Assembly: GCA_930367215.1 (NCBI GenBank)
Contig: OV884060.1
Span: forward strand, 101,828,151 to 101,892,150
Reading direction: 5' to 3'
Source of the DNA: Pollenia angustigena
Taxonomy: Eukaryota > Arthropoda > Insecta > Diptera > Polleniidae
Length of the DNA stretch: 64,000 bases
Shown here: piece after piece, positions 21,853 to 32,869 of the stretch
Position numbering within the stretch: the first letter of the stretch is position 1
Layout of the letters: each line of letters starts with the position of its first letter
Position numbers and translations under genes: made by a program
Notes under the pieces: model-generated
What the model was told of the DNA's origin: nothing
Databases searched by the model: none
Seen by the model: only the letters and a program-made list of their open reading frames with translations

Positions 21853-22776
21853 AAGGGTGGTTAAATTTCAAGGGCCGATGTTGATTTTGAAAAAAACACA
21901 AACTATTTAGGAAATTACTGTAATTTTATTTTATTATGATATATTGGTATTACTCAATTATGTATGGAACAAAATTTCGGCCAAATGGGCGCCGCGACCA
22001 CGGCGGCACACCATCCGATGGTCCAAATTTTCGATGACCCTGAGGCATAATGGAGGTTCTATGCCGTTAATGTGCCGAATTATCTCATCCTTTAGCTCTT
22101 GAATTGTTGCTGGCTTATCGAAAAGGTTTCTTTCAAATAACCCCAAAGAAAAAAGTCCAACGGTGTCAAATCACATGATCTTGGCGGCCAATTGACATCG
22201 CCATTACGTGAGATAACACGGCCATTGAATTTGTTGCGCAAAAGAGCCATTGTTTCGTTAGCTGTGTGGCTAGTGGCACCGTCCTGCTGAAACCACTTAT
22301 CGTCCACATCCATATCTTCCAATTCGGGCCATAAAAAGTTCGTTATCATCTCACGATAGCGAACACCATTCACAGTATCTGCCTGACCGGCCTCATTTTG
22401 GAAAAAATACGGCCCGATGATGCCGCCAGCCCATAAACCGCACCAAACAGTCACTCTTTGTGGGTGCATTGGTTTTTCGACAATCACTCTTGGATTCTCA
22501 TTCGCCCAAATGCGGCAATTCTGCTTATTGCCGAATCCACTGAGGTGAAAATGTGCCTCATCACTGAATCACGAAGTGCACGATGTGCATTTTGATTTGA
22601 ACGCCCATTTTCATAATAAGTCTGGATAACTTTAACACGTTGATGGATTGTGTATCTCTCCATGGTTCAAATTGAGCAAGTCTGAAATAGAGAAATGTCA
22701 AATAAAATTCGGAAAAAAACTTGGCGTTTAGGTGTGGTTGACATTCAACATCGGCCCTTACAATTTAACCACCCTT
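21853..22776 (-). mobile_element. mariner-like element with both TIRs, internally deleted
   Basis: The left end AAGGGTGGTTAAATTTCAAG and right end AATTTAACCACCCTT are inverted and flanked by TA (21851-21852 and 22777-22778). The TIR continues with GGGCCGATGTTGA. At 924 bp it is shorter than the roughly 1.2-1.3 kb usual for mariners, because the region between the HTH and the first catalytic residue is deleted. Confidence 0.92.
21958..22663 (-). pseudogene. mariner-like transposase, internally deleted and frameshifted
   Basis: The start at 22663 (MERYTIHQRVKVIQTYYENG) is the expected HTH beginning. After ...AHRALRD the frame jumps to the DEAHFHLSGFG block, so the rest of the HTH/linker is lost. 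It then runs through VIVEKPMHPQRVTVWCGLW, GPYFFQNEAGQ and FLWPELEDMDVDDKW to QQDGATSHT (second catalytic D) and WPPRSCDLTPLDFFLWG (third D, 36 residues later). A small deletion near 22125 (GAAACCTTTTCGATAAG against GAAAAGATGTATGTCGATAAG in the sister copy) shifts the frame before DKPATIQELKDEI. It ends LAEILFHT with a stop at 21958-21960. It cannot encode an active transposase. Confidence 0.9.
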
Positions 22777-22816
22777 TACATAAAGAGGCTGGACATTTCA
22801 ATGCCTCATATTATAA

Positions 22817-23234
22817 TATATGGGTAATTCCATGCCAAAACGACCAAGAGTGGGACACGACCCCTTCCGATTTTAATGAAATTTTGTGAGAAGGTTCCTT
22901 TTATCTTATTAGGAACATATATGAACGAAAAAAATTTTTTTTTTTTAATTTATGGTTTGTAGCGCCAAGTATTCTCTTTAAAATGACATAAAAGTCATCT
23001 TCATATGTCAAGTAGTTTTCGAGATATTGAAGAAATAAGCTCAACACATTCGGCTAATTCTGCGAAATTATGACATTTTGAATATGACATAACTTTCGAA
23101 AAACAAATTTTAAAATTTTTTTTCGTTCATATATGTTCCTAATAAGATAAAAGGAACCTTCTCACCAAATTTCATTAAAATCGGAAGGGGTCGTGTCCCA
23201 CTCTTGGTCGTTTTGACATGGAATTACCCATATG
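22817..23234. mobile_element. Foldback TIR element, TATGGGTAATTCCATG ends, copy 1
   Basis: Arms of about 110 bp start TATGGGTAATTCCATG and end CATGGAATTACCCATA. They share AACGACCAAGAGTGGGACAC, CCCTTCCGATTTTAATGAAA and TTCCTTTTATCTTATTAGGA. The centre has TTTTCGAGATATTGAAGAAA and related phrases. No coding sequence. A longer relative lies at 25414-26591. Confidence 0.8.
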
Positions 23235-23530
23235 TAAATGGGAAAAGACCACTATATACGTAGGGATCAACTACTCCAGACCTTTTCCAGTGGATTTGTT
23301 TCTTAGTATTTTTAGATAGGCAGGGGTTATATTCATGTGGAGTCCACATCTCCAACCCATGTCCCGGTAGTATTTATTGGTTTTTATTAGCTGAATTGAA
23401 AAGAAAAAATAAAATTAGCGAAATTATTAATAGAAAAAAGAAAGTTAGCCGGAGATTCCTATAGAAAACAAATTTCAAATTGAAAATGATTTCAAATCAA
23501 ACATTTTCTCAAAATCATTTGAAAATTATA
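23235..23530. other. Spacer
   Basis: Nothing recognised beyond simple A/T-rich sequence. Confidence 0.4.
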
Positions 23531-24925
23531 ATATATATTCTGGGTCCTTATGAAAATCGAAGTTCAAATCCGGTTGTCCGTCTGTCCGTCCATCCGTGTG
23601 TATGTTGAAATGTGTTTTCCGAAAACCCCAGAAATTATGTAGACTAGGTTGATGTATACTTTTGTCACATATACTCCGTTTAAGTTTGCTATTGAAATTC
23701 AGCCAAATCGGTCCAAAAATTACGGAGATATGAGCAAAAAACCACGACTGCCGCAGATTTTGCCCGAAAATCCCTTGTTGTTGTATATTTTTATTTCTAT
23801 ATATCTTGAGAACGGCAAGAGCCAAAAATTCCTAATTTGGTAAAAGCCATTAAGATTATCCATATACAGCTTCCCACAAAATGTTGGCGGGATTGGATAA
23901 GTAGGCGTGGTACCTCCCGTACAAAAATATTAAAAATATTAAAAAACCTGAATTTTGGACTGTCACGTGACCTATCATTACGCCTTATACATCAAAAGAT
24001 TTCAGTAGAAAATATTTTCTGAAAAACTCGGGAAAATCGGTTCAGATACGAAAAAGTTATAACCAAAATAATAATTTTTTTTGAAAAATACCCATTTTCG
24101 GGAACCATAAATCTTCCCGAGTCCATGGTTAATAACCATAATAACTGGAAAATTTCTTCTTTAACACGTCGGTATATAAATCTGTCAAATCGGTAAAGAA
24201 ATAGCTGAGTTTTGACCAAAATACTGCAATCCCAAAAATTACTCTTTTTTTCTATAATTAAGTTTGTTTTTTTTTATAATTTATTTTGTTTAAATATATG
24301 TACATATATGTAAGTATATATACATATATACCTATAACCCAATTTAATGGTAATATTTTTCTTAAGCACGTTGGTATTTAAATCTGCCAAATCGGTTAAA
24401 AATGGTTAAGTTATGAGCAAAATACTCAAAAAAGCACTAAAAAACATTACAATTTTTATTATAAAAACTAAAATTTTAGAGCTGTAATATGACCTATTCA
24501 TACGTTTTAGATATCAAAATATCGGAAATCATTAGAACATATTTGGTGAAAAACTCGGCAAATCTTTTAATACCTATATATAACCATAGAACTTCCCGAC
24601 TCCAAGTTTTATCACCAAAGTAAATGGTAATTTTATACTTTAAGATGTCGGTAAAAAAAATCTGTCAAATCGGTTACAAAATGGCCGAGTTATGACCAAA
24701 TACTGAAATTCGATCAAAACTAAGCTTGGTATATATTAATTAAACTTTTAATATATTTAATAGCACGCAAACATGTGCAAATAATTAAAAAAAACTAAAC
24801 GATATATATTATATAATATACATGTAAATATACATATATTTAGATATCCATATATATAAACTTCTGTTCTTTCCAAACCATGGTGAAGGGTATATAAGAT
24901 TCGGCATAGCCGAATATAGCACTCT
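23530..24925 (-). mobile_element. DINE-1/Helentron-like repeat, near full length
   Basis: On the minus strand it starts GTAAGAGTGCTATATTCGGC with the ATTCGGC hairpin and TATACCCTTCACCATGG (24925-24855). It ends through the GACGGACAGACGGACAA block toward ACCCAGAATATATATTATAA (about 23530). In between, TCATAACTC-GCCATTTT-ACCGATTTGACAGATTT occurs about three times (near 24690, 24390 and 24210), showing internal tandem duplication. The short open frames here are artefacts. Same family as 2137-4258. Confidence 0.8.
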
Positions 24926-25413
24926 TACTGGTTAATGTTTAGATTAATTTTTCGCTTTAGTACTGCCATGTTTAGTTTTGATTTGAATTTAACATTTGAA
25001 ATCAATTGATGAAACATTAGGAGATCGTAATGTTAAATAGATGATGTTTTTTCCATACGTTTGGGTTACTTTTGAACTAGTCCTAGTCCCTTGTGGGCTA
25101 CTCTTTACACACGTGTTTGTACTGGTCCTATTATTTGCAGGGAAGTGAGCATAGTATGCGTAGTAGTGACATCGGCAATTAAATCTGAAAATTTAAATTT
25201 GAAAATGATAAATGAAAATATGCATGAAGCTAAAACTGCTGATAGCCTGGTATCGTAAGGAGATGAAATATATAGGGAATAGAAGAGACTACTTTTTTCT
25301 TTCTGTGATCACTAGAGAGTATTGTATTTATGTATGTATTTATGAATCTTTTGTTTTATTTAGATTGTTGTAGTAATAGCTATTATATTATGAGGGAAAA
25401 GGCAATTACAAAT
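24926..25413. other. AT-rich spacer
   Basis: No gene or repeat recognised. Confidence 0.4.
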
Positions 25414-26591
25414 ATATATGGGTAATTCCATGTCAAAACGACCAAGAGTGGGACACGACCCCTTCCGATTTTAATGAAATTTGGTGAGAAGGTTCCTTTT
25501 ATCTTATTAGGAACATATATGAACGAAAAAAATTTTTAAAATTTGTTTTTCGAAAGTTATGTCATATTCAAAATGTCATAATTTCGCAGAATTAACCGAA
25601 TGTGTTGAGCTTATTTCTTCAATATCTCGAAAACTATTTGATATACGAAGATGATTTTGATGTCATTTTAAAGACACAAACCATAAATTAAAAAAAAAAT
25701 ATTTTTTTTAAAAATGTAATACAATCTGCAAAATGTTAAATTTTAAAAACGGACTAAGTCAAAAACCTATTTTTTTATTTGGCTGATTTTGTTTTGTATA
25801 ATACCTCAAACGGTTTTTTAAAAATCCTGAAACTTTGAAGGAGGTGTTCTTTTTTTTTGTTTTTTAAGATATGATTTTTTTTCCTTTCGCAACCCTTAAA
25901 AAAATAACATTAAAATAGAATTTTAATATTGTAATTTTGAGCAATAAGTACACTGTGCTAGTTGCAAACAACAGACCTGCCGCGCACCTGGCATTTTACC
26001 CTAATTGGGGACGCTGAATCCAGTGGTGCTAAACGTTTTTTTAGGTAAGCTCTTGTTTTCAAGATATATCGTTATTTCGAAAACGTAAGAGGTTGCACAG
26101 CATACATATATTCGCGTAACTCAAAAACGGGTTAGTTTATTGAAATAACTAAAAAAAACGAAATTTGGCAATAAATTCTAAAGTGTGGCTGGTCATACAT
26201 TTGACCCATCTAGGAGCATCCTACGCGCTGTACCATACAAATATTGGCGGCTTAATACAATTCTTTAATTTGGCCCCTGCAGCGCGTAGGATGCTTTTTT
26301 TAATTTATAGTTTTTAGCCCAAGTATTCTCTTTAAAATTACATCAAAATCATCTTCGTATGTCAAGTAGTTTTCGAGATATTGAAGAAATAAGCTCAACA
26401 CATTCGGCTAATTCTGCGAAATTATGACATTTTGAATCTGACATAACTTTCGAAAAACAAATTTTAAACATTTTTTTCGTTCATATATGTTCCTAATAAG
26501 ATAAAAGGAACCTTCTCACCAAATTTCATTAAAATCGGAAGGAGTCGTGTCCCACTCTTAGTCGTTTTGACATGGAATTACCCATATATAT
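25414..26591. mobile_element. Foldback TIR element, TATGGGTAATTCCATG ends, copy 2 with insert
   Basis: The two arms of about 280 bp (25414-25700 and 26285-26591) are inverted copies and match the arms and centre of 22817-23234. The interior 25990-26290 carries GACGCTGAATCCAGTGGTGCT and TCATACATTTGACCCATCTA, relatives of the 5744 repeat and of the 4501 palindrome, so another repeat was inserted between the arms. No coding capacity. Confidence 0.8.
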
Positions 26592-26837
26592 AAATAGTAA
26601 ATCGAAAAAAAAAGTAAAAGGGAAAACGTTCGCGGGAAAATTGGTTCATATTATATAGACAATGGGGGGATTCACAAGGTGTCATAAAGTCATATGCCTT
26701 AAAATAATAACATGAAAAATACGACTGTTATGAACAAGCCCTCATAATTTAGTGTGCTAGTTGCAATTTAAATCAGCTAATTTAAAACGAATATAAAATA
26801 ATTAAATATTTACCTAACATCAAAATATTTTTAATTC
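26592..26837. other. Spacer
   Basis: Nothing recognised. Confidence 0.35.
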
Positions 26838-26839
26838 TA

Positions 26840-27326
26840 CACGCAGAGAAAAAACATGTTTAAATATGGTCACCTCCAACAAAACTATTTTAAAAGTCAA
26901 TTTGAAACATATTATGTTAAATATAACAATGTTATAGTCACCTACCAACATATTATTGTTAAATTAGTCCTCCGTCAAGAAGCCACAACCATATTATGGT
27001 TGCCTCTAAACATGTTATGTTTAAATATGACAATAATTTGTTTTAAAATTAGCAAGAGTAGTGTCCTCTTTTTCAAGAGCAACATGCTATGGTTGTAAAC
27101 CAACCATGCTATTATAAGTGTTAAACATGTTTTAGTTATTTTTAACCAAAACATGTTCGGAGACAACCATAATATTGTTGTGGCTTCTTGATGGGGGACT
27201 AATTCAACCATAATATGGTTGTCGGTGACAATAATATTGTTAAACGAATCATAATATGTTTAAAATTTCCTTTAAAAATAGTTTAGTTGAAGGTGACCAT
27301 ATTTAAACATGTTTTTTCTCTGGGTG
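26840..27326. mobile_element. CACGCAGAGAAAAAAC-ended TIR element, family A, intact ends
   Basis: The left end CACGCAGAGAAAAAACATGT and right end ACATGTTTTTTCTCTGGGTG are inverted, with arms of more than 40 bp (TTTAAATATGGTCACC). TA flanks both sides (26838-26839 and 27327-27328). The interior holds many AACCATAATATTGTTG-like phrases in both orientations, making the element strongly self-complementary. Non-coding, 487 bp. Confidence 0.85.
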
Positions 27327-27360
27327 TAGTCCATGAATTTTTAAATTTAATTAGATCCTA

Positions 27361-27623
27361 GTCTGAGTTCATACGGCTCATGTCTAATTGACAAGATTCT
27401 TCCTTTTTCTTCTTTGAAAATGAATTGGCGTTCAAATGATTCATGTCATGTTGACGACATGTGCTTTTTTGATATTGAAAACAATAACAAAATTAAACAA
27501 CGAATGAAAAAGCAAAACGTAAAGACAGTACATGCATTTGTGTACTCGTTTCTTTTCCCCTCGTCCCTCTCGCCTATAAAGTAGCAATCTTGTCAATAAG
27601 ACATGAGCCGTATGAACACAGAC
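27361..27623. mobile_element. PIF/Harbinger-like MITE
   Basis: The ends GTCTGAGTTCATACGGCTCA and TGAGCCGTATGAACACAGAC are inverted, arms about 40 bp (CATGTC-AATTGACAAGATT). The flanks are CTA on the left and TTA on the right, compatible with a mutated TTA duplication. Its terminal GTCTGRGTTCA is shared with 29575-29717. Non-coding. Confidence 0.7.
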
Positions 27624-27629
27624 TTACCT

Positions 27630-28384
27630 GACTATTTTCCATTTTTCAGACGCAAATTACAAAAAAAATTTATTTTGTTTGTTTACCAAACATCAAAGTC
27701 CTACGCGCAAGTGTTTTGTTGCAAAAATTGCTAGGCGCAGGTTAAATTCGGATGTTAGCCGGATAAAACAGTACCATCACCGGCGACGGCTACACATTCA
27801 TAGCCGCTCAGCGCAGGTGTCATCTGATTAATTACGGCAGCAGAATAAATATAGCAAGCAAAGTTTTATTTATTTAAGACACTTTTTGTTAACAAAGCAA
27901 CAACAATATTTTCAAACCATTGTAAAATGTTAGAACATTATGACAAAAGAACATGCTAGCACACCTTGTGAATTCTCCAAATATAGCTTGGTGGAAAATG
28001 GTAAATGTATATACAGTGAACTTCAAAAGAAACTGTACACCTAAAACTATTATATTCTTTATATATTTTCTATATATATTTTATAAATTAATTTAATATT
28101 TTTGGGTTTTTTTGTAACATTTTCTTTTTTTGCATTTTATCAAAAAAAAAAAATAAATAAATTCTAACAACAACAAAAAATGTACAACAAAACCAAAAAA
28201 ATCAACAAATTCTAAGCGTCAAGAGAAATTGTACATATCCTCTATTTTAAAATAATGTTAATTAAAGGAAATTTAATATGAAATTAACACGGGGGCTAAT
28301 TTTTTATGAAATTGTCAAAAGTGTGCTATGTTTATATTTTCCGGCAGACCTCAATGTTTCATAAAATATAATAAAAATAAAAAC
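27630..28384. other. AT-rich spacer
   Basis: A single Tc1-like end, TACAGTGAACTTCAAAAG, occurs near 28013 without a partner. No gene is supported. Confidence 0.35.
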
Positions 28385-29217
28385 TTCAAAAGATTTTGTT
28401 ATTCGTGCCTAATTCCCAGTTTTTATTCTTGACAAAAACACTTGAAATTTATTGTTGATGGGATAAGCTATTCCTATGCGCATTCCACTGGTTGCTTAGG
28501 CCAGATCATCAGGAAACTTCATCCATAAAGATTTTAGAAAAACTAAAGATATTAAACCAAATAAAACTGTTAAACGTATAAGAATTATAGCAACAGTTCT
28601 ACTTGTAATAATATCAAAGTTTAAACAAAACACATCAACAATAAACAACAGTGGGTTTATCTCATCTTACATTCCCCACTACAATTAGTTGAAATTCTCT
28701 AATGCTTAATTGTAGTTGTAAGTAGGTTAAGAAAAACAAAATAAAAACAACAACAACTTGCAAAAGATGTTGTCAATTAAGTGTTTTTTAGGCCGTGCAC
28801 TTGCCTGTTTATTATCAAAAAGTAATTTAAATTTTTGGGAATACAAAATTTTAATTTCAAAAGATTTTGTTATTCGTGCTTAATTCCCTCAAGATGAGAT
28901 AAACCCAGTGTTGTTTATTGTTCATGTGTTTTGTTTAAACTTTGATATTATTACAGGTAGAACTGTTGCTATAATTCTTATACGTTTAACAGTTTTATTT
29001 TGTTTAATATCTTTAGTTTTTCTAAAATCTTTATGGATGAAGTTTCCTGATGATCTGGCCTAAGCAACCAGTGAAATGCGCATAGGAATAGCTTATCCCA
29101 TCAACAATAAATTTCAAGTGTTTTTGTCAAGAATAAAAACTGGGAATTAAGCACGAATAGCAAAATCTTTTGAAATTAAAATTTTGTATTCCCAAAAATT
29201 GAAATTACTTTTTGATA
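28385..29217. repeat. Large inverted repeat (arms about 290 bp) with reshuffled ends
   Basis: 28388-28672 and 28890-29190 are inverted copies (ATGGGATAAGCTATTCCTAT, GTTTCCTGATGATCTGGCCT and ACGTATAAGAATTATAGCAA with complements). A second pair, 28817-28890 and 29142-29215, carries TTTGGGAATACAAAATTTTA and its complement. The unique centre includes CTACAATTAGTTGAAATTC. Probably a foldback transposon that duplicated one end. No recognised protein. Confidence 0.75.
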
Positions 29218-29306
29218 AAAATAAAAACTCTTGTTCTGTTTTAATTTTTAATTATTTATTTATTTTGAAAAATTTTTGGAAACGAAAAGAGATACCATAA
29301 CTCTTA

Positions 29307-29429
29307 GGGCCATTATTATAACTTGGCGTTAGCTGTCCGACAGTTAACAGACGCTTTTTGACAGATAACACATTATTATCTGTCAATTTAATCCTAACTT
29401 TAGCTAACTTCGAGTTGTAATAATGGCCC
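29307..29429. mobile_element. PIF/Harbinger-like MITE with GGGCC ends
   Basis: The left end GGGCCATTATTATAACTTGG and right end GAGTTGTAATAATGGCCC are inverted and flanked by TTA (29304-29306 and 29430-29432). A GGGCC-type end with a TTA duplication is the standard PIF/Harbinger signature. 123 bp, non-coding. Confidence 0.85.
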
Positions 29430-29574
29430 TTAAAATAGGAAAACAAATACGAATTACATGCTGGCATTTTATAGCTCAATTAATATGTCAACTTAAACAA
29501 CGATTGCCTACAATTTTCATAATATAACAAATTCTAACTTTTTCGTGCAGAAAATACTAATAAATGCAAATTAA

Positions 29575-29717
29575 GTCTGGGTTCACACTATGAAAGTTTT
29601 CTTTAAGAAAGTCTGAGTTTATGGGTGAGAGAAGAGAGAAGAAAAGCATGTTCTATTCTCCTCTCACCAATAAACCCAAACTTTCTGAAAGAAAACTTTC
29701 ATAGTGTGATCCCAGAC
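29575..29717. mobile_element. PIF/Harbinger-like MITE with long arms
   Basis: The ends GTCTGGGTTCACACTATGAA and TTCATAGTGTGATCCCAGAC are inverted. The arms are about 57 bp, leaving a centre of about 25 bp. TAA flanks both sides (29572-29574 and 29718-29720). 143 bp, non-coding, almost entirely foldback. Confidence 0.85.
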
Positions 29718-29726
29718 TAAGCTAAC

Positions 29727-30225
29727 ATTTTAAAGAAGAAATTATTGATTTCACTGTAGAAGAAATTACAACTTTGGAACATCAGCGGCAGAAACTAAAT
29801 TCATATGAATTGTTAAATAAGAACTCAACAGTTGATTTCTGGATAAATGTTTATAGATACACAGAAAAAAAAAAATTGATTTCAATTAAAAAATTTGTGA
29901 TATTAATTAAAAAATTAATTAAATTTGCACCAGTAAACAAATTAATAGTATCAATTAAACCAGTTAATAGTATTAATTAAACGTTTAATTTACTTGATTA
30001 AACGTTTAATTCACTTGATTAAATTTTTAATTAAAACTGATTTTATTTTTGATTAATGCTTTAATTGGTGAAAAATTTTGGAGAATTTTTTCTGTGTATA
30101 AAAATGCATTAAATGAAAATCCATTCATTGAATCAGATTCTTTTGCAAAGAAGTTTTTGGTTTGGCTATTTAGCAACGCGGAAGTTAAAATAGGTTTTAA
30201 GTGGTATAAATCTCCTTCCGAAGGT
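29727..30225 (+). pseudogene. hAT-family transposase C-terminal (dimerisation) remnant, split by a TIR element
   Basis: The left part (29727-29859) reads EEEIIDFTVEEITTL-like residues and ends STVDFWINVYRY. The right part (from 30099) reads KNALNENPFIESDSF then AKKFLVWLFSNAEVKIGF. Joined, this is the hAT C-terminal pattern: D-F-W...Y-K-x-x...F...L...P-x-SNA-x-V. The insert 29860-30096 plus one TA is 239 bp, and removing it restores the frame as ...VYRYKNALNE. After the SNAEV block the usual ERxFS is replaced, and GGTAAC follows, possibly a splice donor. It could be a domesticated hAT relative, but too little is left to say. Confidence 0.65.
29860..30096. mobile_element. CACAGAAAAAAAA-ended small TIR element inside the hAT remnant
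   Basis: The left end CACAGAAAAAAAAAAATTG and right end GAATTTTTTCTGTG are inverted and flanked by TA (29858-29859 and 30097-30098). The 237-bp interior has repeated TTAATTAAACGTTTAATT-like phrases. Precise removal with one TA rejoins the hAT reading frame. Confidence 0.85.
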
Positions 30226-30344
30226 AACTTTTATATTACATTCAACATTTTTCATTTATATTTTATAAAGCTTTTTTTTAAATATTTTTATTCCTTTCAA
30301 TTTTTCAGAAATGACTTTATACACTACCAGACTATTATATTAGT

Positions 30345-30862
30345 GGTATTCACACCGAACTTGTTAATTTGTTACTTTAAAACTTTGTTAGGCTGGTAAC
30401 GGAGTGAAACAACTGATTTTTTGTTCTGACACAACCCTACAAGAAATGAATGAGCGAGTAGTCACATTTTTCATTTTGGTGTTAAGAAAATGATAGAAAG
30501 AAATTACCGAAATAAAGTTTTCGGTCACATTCGGACATTTATTTCTATCATTTTCTTAACACTAAAATGAAAAATGAGACTACTCGCTCATTTATTTCTT
30601 GTAATTTTCTGGAAAAAATAAAACATGCCACGAGAAAGTGTAAAAACAATTGTCAACCATTTAATTACTCATGCTTTGACACAAATAACGTTTGCTGACG
30701 GTAAGTAGTGAGTTACCAACTAACAAATATTTTATCAGGGGTGCCGTGTCGTTAATTTGTTAAATGTTAATACGGTAGACCGTTAAATATACAAAAACAA
30801 AATGCGTGTAAAAAAGTAACGATTAACGACTGACAAACTAACAAGCTCGGTGTTAATTCCGC
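30345..30862. mobile_element. TIR element with CACCGARCTTGTTARTTTG arms, nested MITE inside
   Basis: The left GTGGTATTCACACCGAACTT and right AAGCTCGGTGTTAATTCCGC are inverted over about 35 bp with some mismatches. Flanks TTA on the left and TAT on the right are not an exact duplication. It encloses the MITE 30440-30601. Confidence 0.5.
30440..30601. mobile_element. TA-flanked MITE with CAAGAAAT ends
   Basis: Inverted arms of about 62 bp (CAAGAAATGAATGAGCGAGT ... ACTCGCTCATTTATTTCTTG), spacer about 38 bp, TA on both sides (30438-30439 and 30602-30603). Non-coding, 162 bp. Confidence 0.8.
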
Positions 30863-31170
30863 TATTGTATTTTCTTGTTACATTTTACCTTAGCTTTCCT
30901 TTGGAAAGCAATGAGGTATATTTTATGTACAGAAAAATTTACAATTATTAGACACCAGCAGAATGTAATGCATTTTCTGGCCCGCTACGGCCTTCGTCAG
31001 CATTATTTGTGTCACACTGGATAGTGATACTTTATAAATTTAATGTATTTAATTAACTCAACAATTTTAACAAATATAAACTGGGAATTATTTCATTCCG
31101 AAGGCAACTTTTATATTATAGTCAACATTTTTCATTTTTCGAAAAAGCTTTATAAAATAAATCTCTTAAG

Positions 31171-32123
31171 CAGTGATGTTAACCGTACGGTAATTACCCT
31201 TTTTTAGGGTAATTTTCGGCCGCAAAAGGTAGCAAGGTAATTTAATTTAAAATACGGTAATTTAAAGAAATTTGAATTTTTGTAGGTTTTATAATTTTAA
31301 CTTTTGAAAGACGATTTACGATTTAAAAATAAATAAATGTTTAACAAAAATTTAAGAAAATTAAGTTTCTCCAAAGGTTTTCGTAAAACCTATAAGTGCA
31401 AAATAAGAAAAATTAAATTACTCTTGTATAATCAGTATTGTGGTTATTTTGTTGAACTATTTATGGTTTTTAATCCAAATTTTTAATATTTTTAATTAGG
31501 CTAAAGTTCATAAAATTTAATTGTCATTAAATTATTTTTTTATATGAAGAAAGGAATTTAATAACATGAAATAAATTAAAATTTATTGATAATTTTTCAT
31601 TCTTGACTGAAGCTGGGCTCTTGTATATTATTAATTTTATATTTAACTTTTAGTTTGTTTTAAAATCAACAATTCTGTAACATAAAATAGCCGCAATGTT
31701 ATACATTCAACTATAAATAAATAAATAAATAGTTTTCGGATTATTTTAAGTACGGCTTAAATGTGGCTAAAGCTAAGTACAGATGGATTGATTTTATTGA
31801 AAATTATTTTACTGCCTTATTCATAAAAAATACAATAATTTTTGTTAAAAATGTATTTTAAGACAAAAATTTTCCTAAAACACATTTTAAATTTAAATAT
31901 GTAAATGGTTTATGAATACTGCTCTTATGTGCTATTTCCAAATGAAAGGCGATGGACTGAGTGCTTTTCATACAAATTTTACTACACAATCAATCGCCAG
32001 TTATTTGGAAACAGCACAGTAATGTTTTGATAAAAAAAAACTTTGCGTACGGTAATTTCTTCTCAAAAACGGTAATTTTTAGAGGGCCGTGAGGTAATGA
32101 AAAAATATAAGTTAACATCACTG
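31171..32123. mobile_element. hAT-like element with 8-bp target duplication
   Basis: The ends CAGTGATGTTAAC and GTTAACATCACTG are inverted, and both sides carry CTCTTAAG (31163-31170 and 32124-32131), an 8-bp duplication typical of hAT. Subterminal GTACGGTAATT phrases occur at both ends. The interior includes SINE-related sequence (31430-31622, matching the complement of 51790-52090) and a small TIR pair at 31812-31922. No transposase is left. Confidence 0.88.
31812..31922. mobile_element. Small PIF-like MITE, CTGCCTTATTCATAAA ends
   Basis: CTGCCTTATTCATAAA and TTTATGAATACTGC are inverted. TTA precedes the left end, and TCT follows the right. The ends match the CAGCCGTATTCATAAA ends of 39607-40394. 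111 bp. Confidence 0.55.
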
Positions 32124-32134
32124 CTCTTAAGAAC

Positions 32135-32436
32135 GAAAATTCGAAATAGAATGACGTTAAAAAGCTGAAGAAGAATATTCATTTTATGACGTATTTAATT
32201 TATAAAATAAAATTTTTTATTAATTCTGTTATATAAATTTTATTGAAATAGTAAATAAAAATAATAGCAATTTATGCGTCAAGTTGCTTTGAATTTTTGT
32301 TATTATTATAAAAATTTTGTTTGAAAACTTTTTATGTACGTATATAAAGAAAGTACGTATCCGCCCTTGCAGATAGTATATTATACATTGTAATTTTTTT
32401 TTTTTTTTTTGATGATGTATAAAATATTGTCTGCTT
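32135..32436. other. AT-rich spacer with T run
   Basis: A T run of about 18 bases lies near 32394-32411, which on the minus strand would be a poly(A)-like tail next to the GC-rich block. No gene. Confidence 0.4.
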
Positions 32437-32833
32437 ATGGGAAGCATAGCTGAGTGCTACCGGACGCGTCACAGGTTGCGGATAGTGGTACGTTCCGCAG
32501 ATATGTGGAGTAGCTGCCATTGGCAGTCGCGGACAGTCAGCGGTTACAAGGGGAGAGTCTCGGAGGGTCTTTCGAGCTCCCACCAAATCCCGAGTTTGCC
32601 TGTGATCCTTGTAACGTCGTGGCGAGCAATTGGCGCCAACCAACAAAACCAATAACATAACCGACCATGGGCGGTATAACCCTAGCATGCCTGGATGTGA
32701 TGTTGGCAGCCCCAACACCAGGATCGGATGCTTTGGCCCAATCAGTCATTCATCTTAAAAGAAAACCTGGTTACCGAAACCGTAACAACAAGGAAATTGG
32801 CGGCCCTATGCTCCTTGCAGGAGTAAAAGGAAC

Positions 32834-32866
<33 letters not shown>
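32437..32866 (+). repeat. GC-rich SINE-like block with (TA)n tail
   Basis: About 400 bp of near-50% GC sequence in an AT-rich background. It starts near GCATAGCTGAGTGCTACC, whose TAGCTGAGTGC fits a pol III box A. CAGGTTGCGGATAG follows as a weak box B, and the block ends in (TA)n at 32838-32866. The open frames in it (both strands) are not conserved-looking proteins, although the + frame 32667-32840 is free of stops. It could instead be the end of a non-LTR element on either strand. Confidence 0.4.

Positions 32867-32869
<3 letters not shown>

Noticed and set aside
32332..32718. 128-residue minus frame in the GC-rich block
   Set aside because: It runs through a T/A tract into KKKKKK and has no domain; it fits a SINE or retroelement end better.
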